NCBI RefSeq assembly: GCF_024166365.1
Contig: NC_064824.1
Location: 129,943,108-130,007,107, forward strand
DNA length: 64,000 bases
Source: Elephas maximus indicus
Taxonomy: Eukaryota; Chordata; Mammalia; Proboscidea; Elephantidae
Direction of reading: 5' to 3'
Shown here: one piece after another, positions 1 to 10,700 of the stretch
Layout of the letters: each line of letters starts with the position of its first letter
Numbering within the stretch: the stretch's first letter is position 1
Made by a program: the position numbers and the translations under genes
Notes under the pieces: generated by a model
Database searches by the model: none
The model's input: only the letters and a program-made list of their open reading frames with translations
What the model was told of the DNA's origin: nothing

Positions 1-625
1 AATGTATTTCTCCGAGAAAGGAGGGGAACAACCTAGGTGTCCAGAAGTGAAGGTATACTCGTCACTCGGCTGTGTTCACTTTTACCCAGTTCTGCAGTAA
101 CACGTACATGAGATCTCCCTCTGTGTGTTTTGTACATAGACCCCAGTTTGTCTTAGAAACGGATTGATTCTTTGCCTATCAGCCTGCACAACTAATTCTC
201 TAAATGGGAGAGAGAGTGCGTAGTGGATAGATGTAAGAAAAGATCTGTAAAAGAAAAACAATTATTTTGTCCTGTTTCTCAAACACTGTTAGGTGAAACA
301 GTTTTTGTTACTAGACATTTTTTGCATCCACAGGTCAACATTAACACTTTTGAAGTCATGATCAGGTGCCAGATTTAAGAAAATCAAGCCACCTAGTATC
401 TCATGATTGTCTTTATTAAGCAGCTGTACAGATTAAAATAATTCCTAACATTTCAGCAGTTTATCTAATATGTGTGCCATGTGTGCATCCTTATTTTCAT
501 TTTAGTTTTGCAGTTGGTTTTCTATAAAATACATTTTTTACTAAGCCCATGTGTGAATGATTTTAAAATTGACAGAATAAGGTCCGGATGTAGTGTATTT
601 AATAAACTGTCAACCAAAGCAACGT
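1..625 (+). other. probable 3' UTR tail of an upstream gene (MFF expected)
   Basis: This non-coding, non-repetitive AT-rich stretch ends in a canonical AATAAA at 601-606 followed by a GT-rich segment near 624-632, as at a polyadenylation site on the plus strand. In human, MFF lies on the opposite strand to TM4SF20 and ends a few kilobases from the TM4SF20 3' end; here TM4SF20 ends at 4483, so position and orientation fit. No MFF coding sequence is in the window, so the gene identity is inferred from synteny only. Confidence 0.4.
601..606 (+). terminator. poly(A) signal AATAAA
   Basis: Canonical hexamer with GT-rich sequence about 20 bp downstream; cleavage would fall near 618-626. It is the proposed end of the upstream plus-strand gene. 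Confidence 0.4.
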
Positions 626-984
626 TTGTGTATCGAAAGATTTTATTTTATCGTATTGTGCTGTGAGCAATACTACGTATCATATTAGGCCTGAATGTGA
701 GTCTTCAGGTATGAATCTGCGTTTTACATGAACCTGAATCTTCCTGTCTCAGGAGCAAGTAAAGCAGGTAATGACCTGGCAGGTGGCAAGAGCCTGTTTT
801 GCTTCCTTTCAAATCTTCGTCCTGGTAGTGGTGGGCACTGGTCGCATTGTAGGTGGTTTTCTAATTTGTAGTATCCATAAAGTGGTTCAGATTAAAATAT
901 TTGTTGAGTTGGGTGGGGTTGTGTATACATTTTTCAGTGTAGTATTTAGTTGCTAATACACTAAATACATATGCAAATACCTTA
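626..984. other. intergenic, nothing recognised
   Basis: No gene or clear repeat seen between the putative poly(A) site and the first RTE fragment. Short open frames here lack coding character. Confidence 0.5.
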
Positions 985-1405
985 TATGCATGCGAAACCT
1001 GGACAGTGACTAAGGAAGACCTAAGAAGAGTTGACACCTTTGAATTAGGATGTTGGCGAAGAATATCGAATATCCCGTGGACTGCCAAAAGAACAAACGA
1101 ATCTGTCTTGGAAGAAGTACAGCCAGAATGCTCCTTAGAAGTGATGATGGCACGACTTCCTCTCATGTACTTTGGACATGTTATCAGGAGGGATCAGTCC
1201 CTGGAGAAAGACATCATACTTGGCAAAGTAGAGGGTCAGCGAGAAGGGAACACCCTCAAGGAGATAGATTGACACAGTGGCTGCAACGATGGGCTCAAAC
1301 ATAGCATCAATTATGAGGATGGCTCAGGACCAGGTAGCATTTCATTCTGTTGTACATAGGGTGGCTATGAGTCGGAACCGACTCGATGCCACCTAACAAC
1401 AACAG
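985..1405 (+). mobile_element. RTE (BovB-like) LINE, 3' fragment
   Basis: Encodes in broken frames the ORF2 C-terminus (peptides such as FELGCWRRISNIPWTAKR and LMYFGHVIRRDQSLEKD) and ends with the family tail, gagtcggaaccgactcgatg followed by a CAA-rich end. It is 5' truncated, and the open frames at 1006-1304 are remnants of this element. Confidence 0.85.
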
Positions 1406-2196
1406 CAAATACTAAATTTTATGAGAAATAAACCCACCAAGTCCTGGGAGCCTTTTACTTCTCCAGACAACTTGAAGTAGGTGCAGTATCCTCCACACAT
1501 CTTAAGTGTCTTTCTGCTGAGTCAGTGAGCTTTGGGAACGACAGCTGAGGGAAATTCTTTAGATATAAACCCATATAAACCCATATACGTAGATTTAATG
1601 TTTCTGTTCTTCTCCTCTGGTCCCCCTGCCCCCGAAAAAGACACTAGAAGATTCTTCTGCATACATCTTAGGTTTATAATGAGTTTGATGACAAATTTTG
1701 CCCCATGAAAATCTTCTGTCTTTTGATATTATTTAATGATGCAATTATATTAACTCTGAATGTATGTATCTCTCTCTATATATATATCAGAAGATAATTT
1801 CTGTGAGTGAACCTCCCAGTTGAAACCAGAAATAATGATAAAAGTGATGGATAAAATATAAAAAGCCCCTCTTTTTCCAAGCAGTCATGAAAGGATTCCA
1901 CAAAGACCAAAAATGAAGTGAAAGCAGGAATCCTGGGAGATAATGCAAGCACAGAAACCATCTTTCCCCCTGGTCATTTTTCGCCAGACTGAAGACCTTG
2001 GGTTTTCTCCCTTAAAGAGTGTGCAGGGGCAGAAGATAGGACTCCCTACCGTGGGTAGGCACTAGCTGTACCAGGAGACTGCTTCAGAAAGCTGGGACTC
2101 CAAAGGTCTACATCCTCAGTGAAAGGGTGAATGCAAATCACCTTACCACGCAAGAAGCTGGCCTTTCTTAGCCTTGCCGTGTATCTAGAAAATAGA
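1406..2196. other. intergenic, nothing recognised
   Basis: Contains a short TA-rich run near 1776-1790 and otherwise unique-looking sequence. No gene seen. Confidence 0.5.
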
Positions 2197-2380
2197 AAAC
2201 CAAACTAGTTGCTGTCTAGTTGATTCTGACTCTTGGCGACCACGTGTGTTTCAGAGTAGAGCTGCTCCATGGAGTTTTTGTGGCTGTGACCTTTCAGAAG
2301 CAGATCGCCAGGCCTTTCTTCTGAGGCTCCTCTGGGGAGATTTGAGGCTCCAACCTTTTCCTTAGTAGCCTAATGCTTAG
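2197..2380 (-). mobile_element. AfroSINE, old diverged subfamily
   Basis: Reverse-oriented copy; starts with the complement of the TTTGGTTT tail and carries the 'cagagtagagctgctccatgg' style block, with a degraded tRNA-like head near 2380. Confidence 0.7.
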
Positions 2381-2489
2381 AAAATAGAAAGGCTTGGGTT
2401 TAACCCAGACCGTCTAACCCCAAAGCCACAGGTTCTCAATTAAACCGTTCTGCCTCCCCTGCAAGGTGTTAATCAACATAAGAAAGTAG

Positions 2490-2660
2490 CTCTGGCATTG
2501 AGAGGGAAGAATTCTCTCCTGGCTAGGGTAGTTAGGAAATACTTCTTAGAGAGATATTTGAGCTGAAATTTGAAATAAGTGTAGAATTTCAACAAGCAGA
2601 GAATGAAGAAAAAGATTCCAGGGATAAGGAACAGCATAGGGGCTGGTAATATAGTGATCA
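2490..2660 (-). repeat. L2-like ancient LINE fragment
   Basis: Resembles the L2 segment reading 'gagctgaaatttgaaataag' and 'ccagggataaggaacagca' (complement orientation). Strongly diverged. Confidence 0.4.
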
Positions 2661-3085
2661 GTCCAATGTAGTAATACCCATACAACTAAGCATAAAAACA
2701 AGGGTATTATTGTTACACCACTCTCAGAACTCTAAAGTTTATTTTCCTCCTCTAGGAATACTTGTTGAAGCTTTTGCAGGTATTTACACTTTGAGGATAA
2801 TTTTATGAAAGTAGTATATCAAGAGAGCTTTTCTTCCTTTTCTGCGTGGATGTCTTGTTTTCCAGCTTCTTAACTCTTATTTGACAGTGAACTTGAACTG
2901 TTTTTCTAGGTCTCACATTTGGAGAGTTTTCACTTATCATAAATGTCCTGGCACCTAAACTTGTAAATGCATGTCTGTGTGTGTATGTTCTTTTAAATTC
3001 TATGTGATGGATGTACAAACAAAAATGCATATGTTATATTGTGACAAGTATGGTAATAGTGGCTTGGGGAGGAAGTGCTGACTTA
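2661..3085. other. intergenic, nothing recognised
   Basis: Unique-looking AT-rich DNA; open frames lack support. Confidence 0.45.
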
Positions 3086-3190
3086 GTCTATTGGAATCAT
3101 GCCCTCTGGAAAGGCTTCCTCAAGTAGGACATATGTAAGCTAGGCCTTAAGGATACATACACATTCGTGGCAGCGAAGGGAGAATGTCTT
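3086..3190 (-). repeat. possible L2 fragment
   Basis: Short match to the L2 'ggaaaggcttcctcaag ... taggccttaagga' block. Weak evidence. Confidence 0.3.
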
Positions 3191-3479
3191 TGTTACAGTA
3201 AGTGGGTTTGGGAAAAAGGCTTAAGTTCTTGATGTTGCTGATTTATTTGGGAAGCCATAGAGTTGGTATTGTAAATTCTCTCTGGAAACTTGAACCCAGT
3301 GAACACTGAAAACGCAAGAATGAAATAAAATGCAATAGTGATCACGTTGAGAAAATTGTAGTTTTCTAGCTTTATCTGTTTTATAATATTTTAATATGGC
3401 AAAGACACTGTGTATCCTATCTTTTAAAGATTGTCATATATAGAAACTAGCTTTTGAAAGATTGTATTTTTTCTAGGTT

Positions 3480-3990
3480 TTTTTTTTAATTATTATTATA
3501 AAAATGCAAACATAGGAAAACAGAAAAGTATAATCACAATATACCCATCACCTAAATATAACAATAAACAGGTTTTTGTTGAAATATTTAAAAAACTTGA
3601 CATTTTCCCCCACGTACATAAATATACATTTCTAAAAAAGGCATTTTCCTCTATTATTATAAAACCATTATCAGACCTAACAAAATTCACAATCATTCCT
3701 TAATATCTAGCCCAATTCATGTACAGGTTTCCTCAGTTATCCCCAACAAAGTCTAGATAATAGGTTTGATTGAATCATGTCTCTTTGGTCTTTTAATCTA
3801 GAACAGTTCCCTTAACCCACTCCACCTTTTATTTTTCTGTGACATTTTGTTGAAAACAAGGGAGCTGTTACCTCTTTACTCTCAGATAAACCCACCTTTT
3901 GGTTTATCTGAGTGCTTCCTCTTCCCTGTATTTCCTGTAAGCTGGGAATTGGTTCTAAAGACTTATATTCAGGATATCCTGAAGTGAAAG
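3480..3990 (-). repeat. ancient L1 (L1ME-type) fragment
   Basis: Recognisable old L1 3' region: 'acccatcacctaaatataac', 'accattatcagacctaa', 'atgtctctttggtcttttaa'. Highly diverged, non-coding. Confidence 0.5.
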
Positions 3991-3994
3991 TATT

Positions 3995-4075
3995 TAAAAA
4001 ACAAACCCATTGTTGTCGAGTCAATTGCGACTCATAACTACCATATAGGACAAAATAGAACTGCCCCATAGGGGA
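3995..4075 (-). mobile_element. AfroSINE fragment (3' part)
   Basis: Complement of the AfroSINE 3' end (ttgtcgagtcaattgcgact ... actgccccatagg). The tRNA-like head is missing. Confidence 0.75.
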
Positions 4076-4149
4076 AGTAAATGTATTAAGGACCCTTTTA
4101 ATGTTAACTCCTATTCATTCTTGTTTGTTCTCTCTCTGTGTGTTTCTCT

Positions 4150-4380
4150 CCAAACACACACAGGATATAGTTACAAAATTTGAATAGTACACAGTACAGA
4201 AAGATACAAAATAAATTGAAAACTTTTCTCCACTTCTCCCCAAAGTCAACCACTGATGACTTTTCGTATAAACCTGTTATGCATATACCAGCATTCTTTA
4301 TATGTGAAAGATTAATCTTTAAAGCTACCTCTAGGGTGAATTTAAAAGCAACTTTCTATATTAAAATGACTCATGCAGCT
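4150..4380. repeat. ancient L1 (L1ME-type) fragment
   Basis: Old L1 sequence with the 'caaccactgatgacttttcg' type block. Lies just beyond the TM4SF20 stop codon. Confidence 0.4.
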
Positions 4381-4467
4381 TTCTAGATAATGTTCCATTA
4401 TTATATTTCTAGGAGAGTGTGTTTTAAATGTAATTCTCAGATGACTCAGACACCTCACAATTCCATT

Positions 4468-4473
4468 TTATTG
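4468..4473 (-). terminator. TM4SF20: candidate poly(A) signal AATAAA for TM4SF20
   Basis: AATAAA on the minus strand only about 10 bp after the TAG stop. A 3' UTR this short would be unusual, so the main site may lie further downstream. Confidence 0.25.
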
Positions 4474-4482
4474 CCATTACAA

Positions 4483-4762
4483 CTACACGATTTGACTTCT
4501 CCGCTTAGAGACTCCTCCACACAGACAGCCAAGGAAACCGATGACTATCTGACTGAGCGCAAACAGAAGCTCAAGAATCCCAACAAGTAGTAGACCTGTA
4601 AATGCTGAGATGTGGATAATCTTGTATTTGTTTTCTGTGGGATTGATGTGCTGGTCATATTTACTCCCGCCACTGGCCGTGTTGGAGTTACTGAGACCAG
4701 TAGAAGGTACACAAGAGTCATTAAAAAACCACTGCAGGTCGAAGGATTCTGGATGAATGTTA
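4483..4762 (-). CDS. TM4SF20: TM4SF20 coding exon 4 (last)
   Basis: The acceptor is a T-rich tract ending cag at 4765-4763. The exon opens by completing a split Ser codon (AG|T) and reads NIHPESFDLQWFFNDSC, the second half of the large loop with an NDS sequon. TM4 follows (GLLLVGILELLFALSQIVIG), then a Cys/Gly turn and the tail SKRRSQIV before TAG at 4485-4483. Start codons further upstream in this open frame lie in the intron and are not used. Confidence 0.93.
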
Positions 4763-7700
4763 CTGAAAAACAAAAGAAATGAGAAAAAAATAAGATATTC
4801 AGGAACATCATCAAAGAAATGCAGTATTGGGCCCAGAAAATAACAAGTATGGTAAAACAGGATGCGCTTTTGAAATATCATGCCCAGAAACTAGCTAATT
4901 TCAGTGTTTCTCAGCATGTGTCCATATACCCCAATAGTTATAACACTTCTTCTGTTCACTATACGGTGAAGCCTGTGCGAGGCGGAACTCCACGGGCCTG
5001 CTTTGTTTTTCCAGGTCTCACAAGGTTTCTGCCATTCACAGGGTGCAATCTAACACTTTTCTGTCGCTTGGTTTAGTGAAAAGTATTGGAGTTTTCCTTC
5101 TCTGACAGGTTACCGCCTTACACAGGTTTCAACTCTTGCAGGTTTTACTGTATATACCATCATTCCACAGGCATTTTGATAGTACCAGCTCTTATGTTCG
5201 ACCATATGAAATTGCTGTTCTGTATTAAAAATGACTGAATATCGACAATTTCATGAGGTTCAACCTATCTATAAAAAAACAAACCCGTTGCCTTTGAGTC
5301 GATTCCAACTCATAGCAACCCTATAGGACAGAGTAGAACTGCCCCATAGGGTTTCCAGGCTGCAGCTGGTGGATTCGAACTGCCGACCTTTTGGTTAGCG
5401 GCTGTAGCTCTTAACCATTATGCCACCAGGGCTCCGCAGTGAGCTTAGGATCCCTCCATTGTATCTGTTACTGGCTTAGTCTGTCTCCCCAACTAGAATG
5501 GAAGTTCCTCGAATGCTTCCATCTCCAGAGCTAAATCCTGCTGCCTAGTATATAGTGGGCCCTTGGTCAGTGAGAACTGAATGTATATATAGCGTCAGTG
5601 GTGGAAATCTCTAATCTTACGCTTCAGATCTATCACTAAGTGGGAATTTCCTTTGGTTTTGATTATGAACAACTGCACTATGCACATTTGGGAATTTTTT
5701 TTTTTTTAATATATCAAGGTATGGGAAAATGAACAAAGCTTTTTTTTTGTTCCCCATGTAACTATAAAAGTAAATTCTGGTCATTTTCCAAATGGAGCAA
5801 CCTATATAGCTCGTAAAATAGATTCTTCTTTTCTTCCAGTTTTACAAATTATGCCCACAGGCAGGCACAGATGCGTCATACCACTTGCCATCGAGTCAGT
5901 TCCTACTCACAGTGACCCTAGAGGACAGAGTAGAACTGCCCCATAGGGTTTCCAAAGCGGTAATCTTTATGGAAGCAGACTGACAGGTTTTTCTCCTGCA
6001 TAGTGGCTTGTGGGTTCAAGCTGCCGGCCTTTCAGTTAGCAGCAGCGCGTTTATCCACTGCTGCACTGAGGCTCCTTTTAGGCTCATCTTACAGGATTGA
6101 ACAAAACCATTTATATATGTGAACCTTATTGAAATTATTCAGCTCGAAAGTGAGCAAGAAGATGGGGTATGCGTGACAAAGTTCCTCAGTGTTATTTGTT
6201 ATTGCATGCCTTAAATGTGTGGCTCAGAGTGCCATGTGCATAGAATATTTATGGTATGTTTGCATTGAATTCTTTGGCTGGTTTGTTTCTTTTAGAGCGT
6301 ACAGACAAGGCTCTAGATTTAATTTATTCAGCGTGTTTTTATTGTTTTTCTCTTTTAATTATAAAGGTAATATATGCTTATGGTTTACAAATTTAATTCC
6401 AAAGTGTAGAAACTAAATGTCCCTTTCACTCCCTCAGAGTACTCCCCATAACCATTCTCCAAGGATGTAAGTTAAGTTTCTCGCATGTATTTCTGGATTT
6501 TTTTTTTAAGTATATATTCATGTTATGGATTGAATTGCATCCCCCCAAAATGTGTGTCAACTTGGCTAGACCATAATTCTCATTATTGTGTGATTGTCCA
6601 CGATTTTGTCATCTACTGTGATTTCCCTATGTGTTGTAAATCCTACCTCTATGATGTTAACGAGGCAGGATTAGAAGCAGTTGTATTCATGAGACAGGAG
6701 TCAACCTACAAGATTAGGTTGTATCTTGAGTCAGTCTCTTGAGATATAAAAGAGAGAGGCGAATGGAGAGACGGGGGACCTCATTACCACCAAGCAAAAA
6801 GAGCTAGGAGCATGTGCTTCCTTTGGACCCAGGGCCCCTGTGCTGAGAAGCTCCTAGACCGGGGAAGATTGATTACAAAGACCTTCCCCCGGAGCTGACA
6901 GAAAAAGCCCTTCTCTGGAGCTGACACCCTGAATTGGGACTTCTAGCCTCCTAGACTGTGAGAGAATAAATTTCTGTTTGTTAAAGCCACCCACTTGTGG
7001 TATTTCTATTATAACAGCATTATATAACTAAGACAATACACATATACAGTAAAACCTGCAAATATTGGAACTTGTGTAAGGCAGAAACCTGTTAGAAAAG
7101 GAAAACTCAAGTATTTTCCACTAATAGAGATCAATAGAAAAGTGGTAAGACAGCAGCCTGTTAAAGGCAGAAAATTTGTGAGACTGGGAAAAATAAAGCA
7201 GTTGCATCAAATTCCAGCTCTCACAGGTGTAACTGTATAACTACAGATTTTTAAAAGACAAGCATAAGCTATCGAGAACAACTAATCCTTTTAGACCAGG
7301 CCATACCTAGGGCATTCTGATTGTACCAATTTATCCATTTCCACATGAGATTGTACACATCAGGGCTAATGTGCTAAATGCCTACAGATCTGTTTGTCCC
7401 AGTAGTTTCATGAAAGAAAAACATGGCACGGTGTCATCACACTGTTCTAATCGAGCTAGCTACAGCTGTGTGAACAGTAAGACGATCTGTGAAAATCAGG
7501 TGACTCACCTTAAGTTTTTCCAGGAAAATTGGCAACTGAAAGTGCTGTTGCCTGGAGAGTTACAAAAGAGAGGTCCTTCAGAGAGAGCCTGGGTGGACAC
7601 CAGTATACAGTACACGGCACCAACAACTGTGACGACATTCAAAAGCGATGAAAGAAACATCTGCAAGATAGAGTGGAACCATTTGCGGACGTTCTTTGGT

Positions 7701-10700
7701 AAGTTCGTGGTCTTTTCTAGCTTCAGCAGCTCATGTTGCATTTTTAATCAACCACCACCACTCCAGTCCCCCTGCAGTCCTAGGTCTTGAGATTACAGTT
7801 TGATTAGGCGTGAAAGAAGACAGAGAGCAAAGTCTCTGCCCCTTGGTTAAGCTCACAGTCCCCCTGCAGTCCTAGGTCTTGAAATTACAGTTTGATTAGG
7901 TGTGAATTAAAGAAGGCAGAGAACAAAGTTTCTGCCACTTGGTTAAGCTCACTGAAGGAGCTGGGCTTGCTTACTGTCTGAAAAATCTGAATTTCTATAA
8001 TAAATGTCCATTTCAGCGGACCCCTGAGGTCTGGTTCCTCCTCCATATTCTGTGTACTTCCGGCTTCATGGAACCTTGACTAGATCTCAGCCACCCACAG
8101 ATGGATGTCTGGTCTCTCGACTCCGAAATCTATCATCAGAGTTTGACCTGATGCTGTAAGTGGTCAGTGTCTGGGATCCCGCAGTGGTCAGTCAACAGTG
8201 CCATGTTTGAGCAGTGTGCTGGATTTGCATAGAAGTCCACTTACCAGCTGTGCTACACGAGCAAGTTCTGTGCTTTCTCTGAGGATTAATTTCTTTGTCA
8301 ATAAAACAAATAATATTTTCCACTCGAGAACTTTGAAAGAATTAAAAGCACATTTGAAAGTGTTCTGAGCGGAGTGACACTTAAATGCTCAATAAATGTT
8401 AATTTCCTGACTTGTAACAAAGTCACAACTTTGTATATAGTAGGTACTTTTTTTTGGTCCTAAGGTCCCTAGGTGGTGCAAATAGTTGGCCACCTAGGCC
8501 AACCTAAAGTGTGGCAGTTTGAACTCACCCCCAGAGCACTACAGAAGAAAGGCCTGGCCACCTGCCTCCATAAAGATTACAGGCAAGAAAACCCTATACA
8601 GCAATTCTACTCTGGAACACATGGGGTCACCATGAGTCGGAATTGACTCAATGGCAAAGGATTTGGTTTTTGGGGTTTTTTAGGTACTGTACTAAATGTT
8701 TGCAAAAATAACTGGTCTCTCCTTTAAGTTAACTGGATAAGAACAATTATCATTCTGACCTTGACAAACTGATCTCTCATATGTATGAGAGAACTGAGGA
8801 CACATTTCCCCAACGTGTTTAGACACTCCACAAAACTTAACAAAATTTGAGTATTGTGAACTTGATGAGGAGCCCTGGTGATGCAGCTGGTAAAGTGCTC
8901 AGTTGTTGACCAAAAGGTCAGTAGTTCAAACCCACCAGCGGCTCCTTGAGAAAAAGATGCGGCAGTCTGCTTCCATAAAGATGTACAGCCTTGGGAATCC
9001 TATGGGGCAGTTCTACTGTGTCCTATGGGGTCGCTATGAGTCGAAATGGACTTGAGGACAGTAGATTTGGGGAAATTGACAGCTGGGAGTGTGACTTATA
9101 AATCATCTCGCTTTGAAAGCCTTTGGATTGGTGAAACTGAAGATTGAGGAAGGAACTGAAGGCTAGCTCAAAAGCTAAATTTTTATTGCAGGGTGGACCT
9201 CACTTTCCATATTATCATATAATTATCCCAGATAGCAATGTGTCTCTAAGACTGTGGCTCTGCCTCTGTAGATACTGATGACTCAGCGTGACTTTGCTCA
9301 GATGTCGATACTCCTGCCCCCACACCAATTGCTCCATACTCACTCCGGTTTTATTGTTGCAGCATGCTCTTTTTCTTGCTGCCAAGGACATTGTTGTTGC
9401 TGGAATGACCTGGAAATGACATTAACAGGACAGATGAGTATAATTATTTCTCATCAGCTGAAAGAGTGGTCTTCTCGACCGTCTTACCACCAGTTCTGGG
9501 AAATCGAGGCTCACAGAGCAGAAAGAAGATTTGGCAATGTTCTTGATCTCGTGAACCCTGTCATCCCAATCTCAACCATAAAGATTAAAGGGGGAGGGGG
9601 AAGGCATTCAAGATAGCCATTTTGAATTCTTCCATCTACTTTCTAGTTTAGCCTGGGTCATCTTCAGAAAGACTTGCATTTTATATATATTAAAAAAAAA
9701 AAAAACACATTGCCATCTAGTCGATTCTGACTCGTAGTGATCCTGTAGGACAGAGTAGAAATGCCGCGTAGAGTTTCATAGGAGTGCCTGTGGATTCAAA
9801 CTTCCAGCCTTTTTGGTAGCAGCTGTAGCCCTTAACCACTATACCACCAGGGGTTCCTTATATAGATTAGGGTGAGTTTTTTGTTTTTTTTTTTTTTTAA
9901 GGACTATTTCTGAAAGAATTGGTTGCATCATTCAATATTCACTTTTTTTTTTTTAAGTTACAACAACCTGTAACCACTAACCCAGTTGCCCAAGAATTGT
10001 ATGAATTTGGCAAGCCACCAGAAAAGAAACTAATGATCTTGTTTGCGTGGCAGTTGGGAGCTGGTAATTCTGTCCCAACCCCTCTCTCACTTCCCTGAGT
10101 TGCTTCTCACTCCCCAGGTCACCGGCATCTTGCTAGTTCTCCAAGTCTATACCATCTGAGAATTAATTTTGGATCAACATTCTCCTTTCTGCTCCTGTAT
10201 CCATGATGTGTAATGATCTCACTTTATGCTTAGGTTCAGAAATCTCATGTATACTGCATTCTGTGTTAAGGGAAATAGCGCACAGGAAAGCTGTAAGAAA
10301 TGACTCCGTATTCTCAGGACTTAGGTTTAAATTTTTAGGAACATCTAGTCAGCAGCTATGGCTAAAAGATTCTTCCTGGAAAAAGTTTTTTTTTATCATT
10401 AAAGAGTGGACTGTAAATTACTTCCTTCCACTTAAGAAATTTTAGGCATAAGGTTTTTTTGGGTTTTTTTTTGGCCATCTCAGCACAGCTTTCCCTCAGT
10501 CATTCTCTTGTCTTGTTTTCTAACATTTTACTGATCTCTAGCTACATGCCAGAAATTGTTATAAGTTCTTTACATGTTTTAGCTCATTCCAGCCTCATCA
10601 TAATCCTATGAGGTAGATGCTATTATCATCATCCCCATTTTACCAACAAGAAAACTGAGGCACAGAAAGTTTGAATAACTTGCCTGCGAATGTGGAAGAG

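Noticed and set aside
7371-7790. 139-codon plus-strand open frame
   Set aside because: It is antisense to TM4SF20 exon 3 and its introns; the minus-strand exon has conserved peptide and splice sites.
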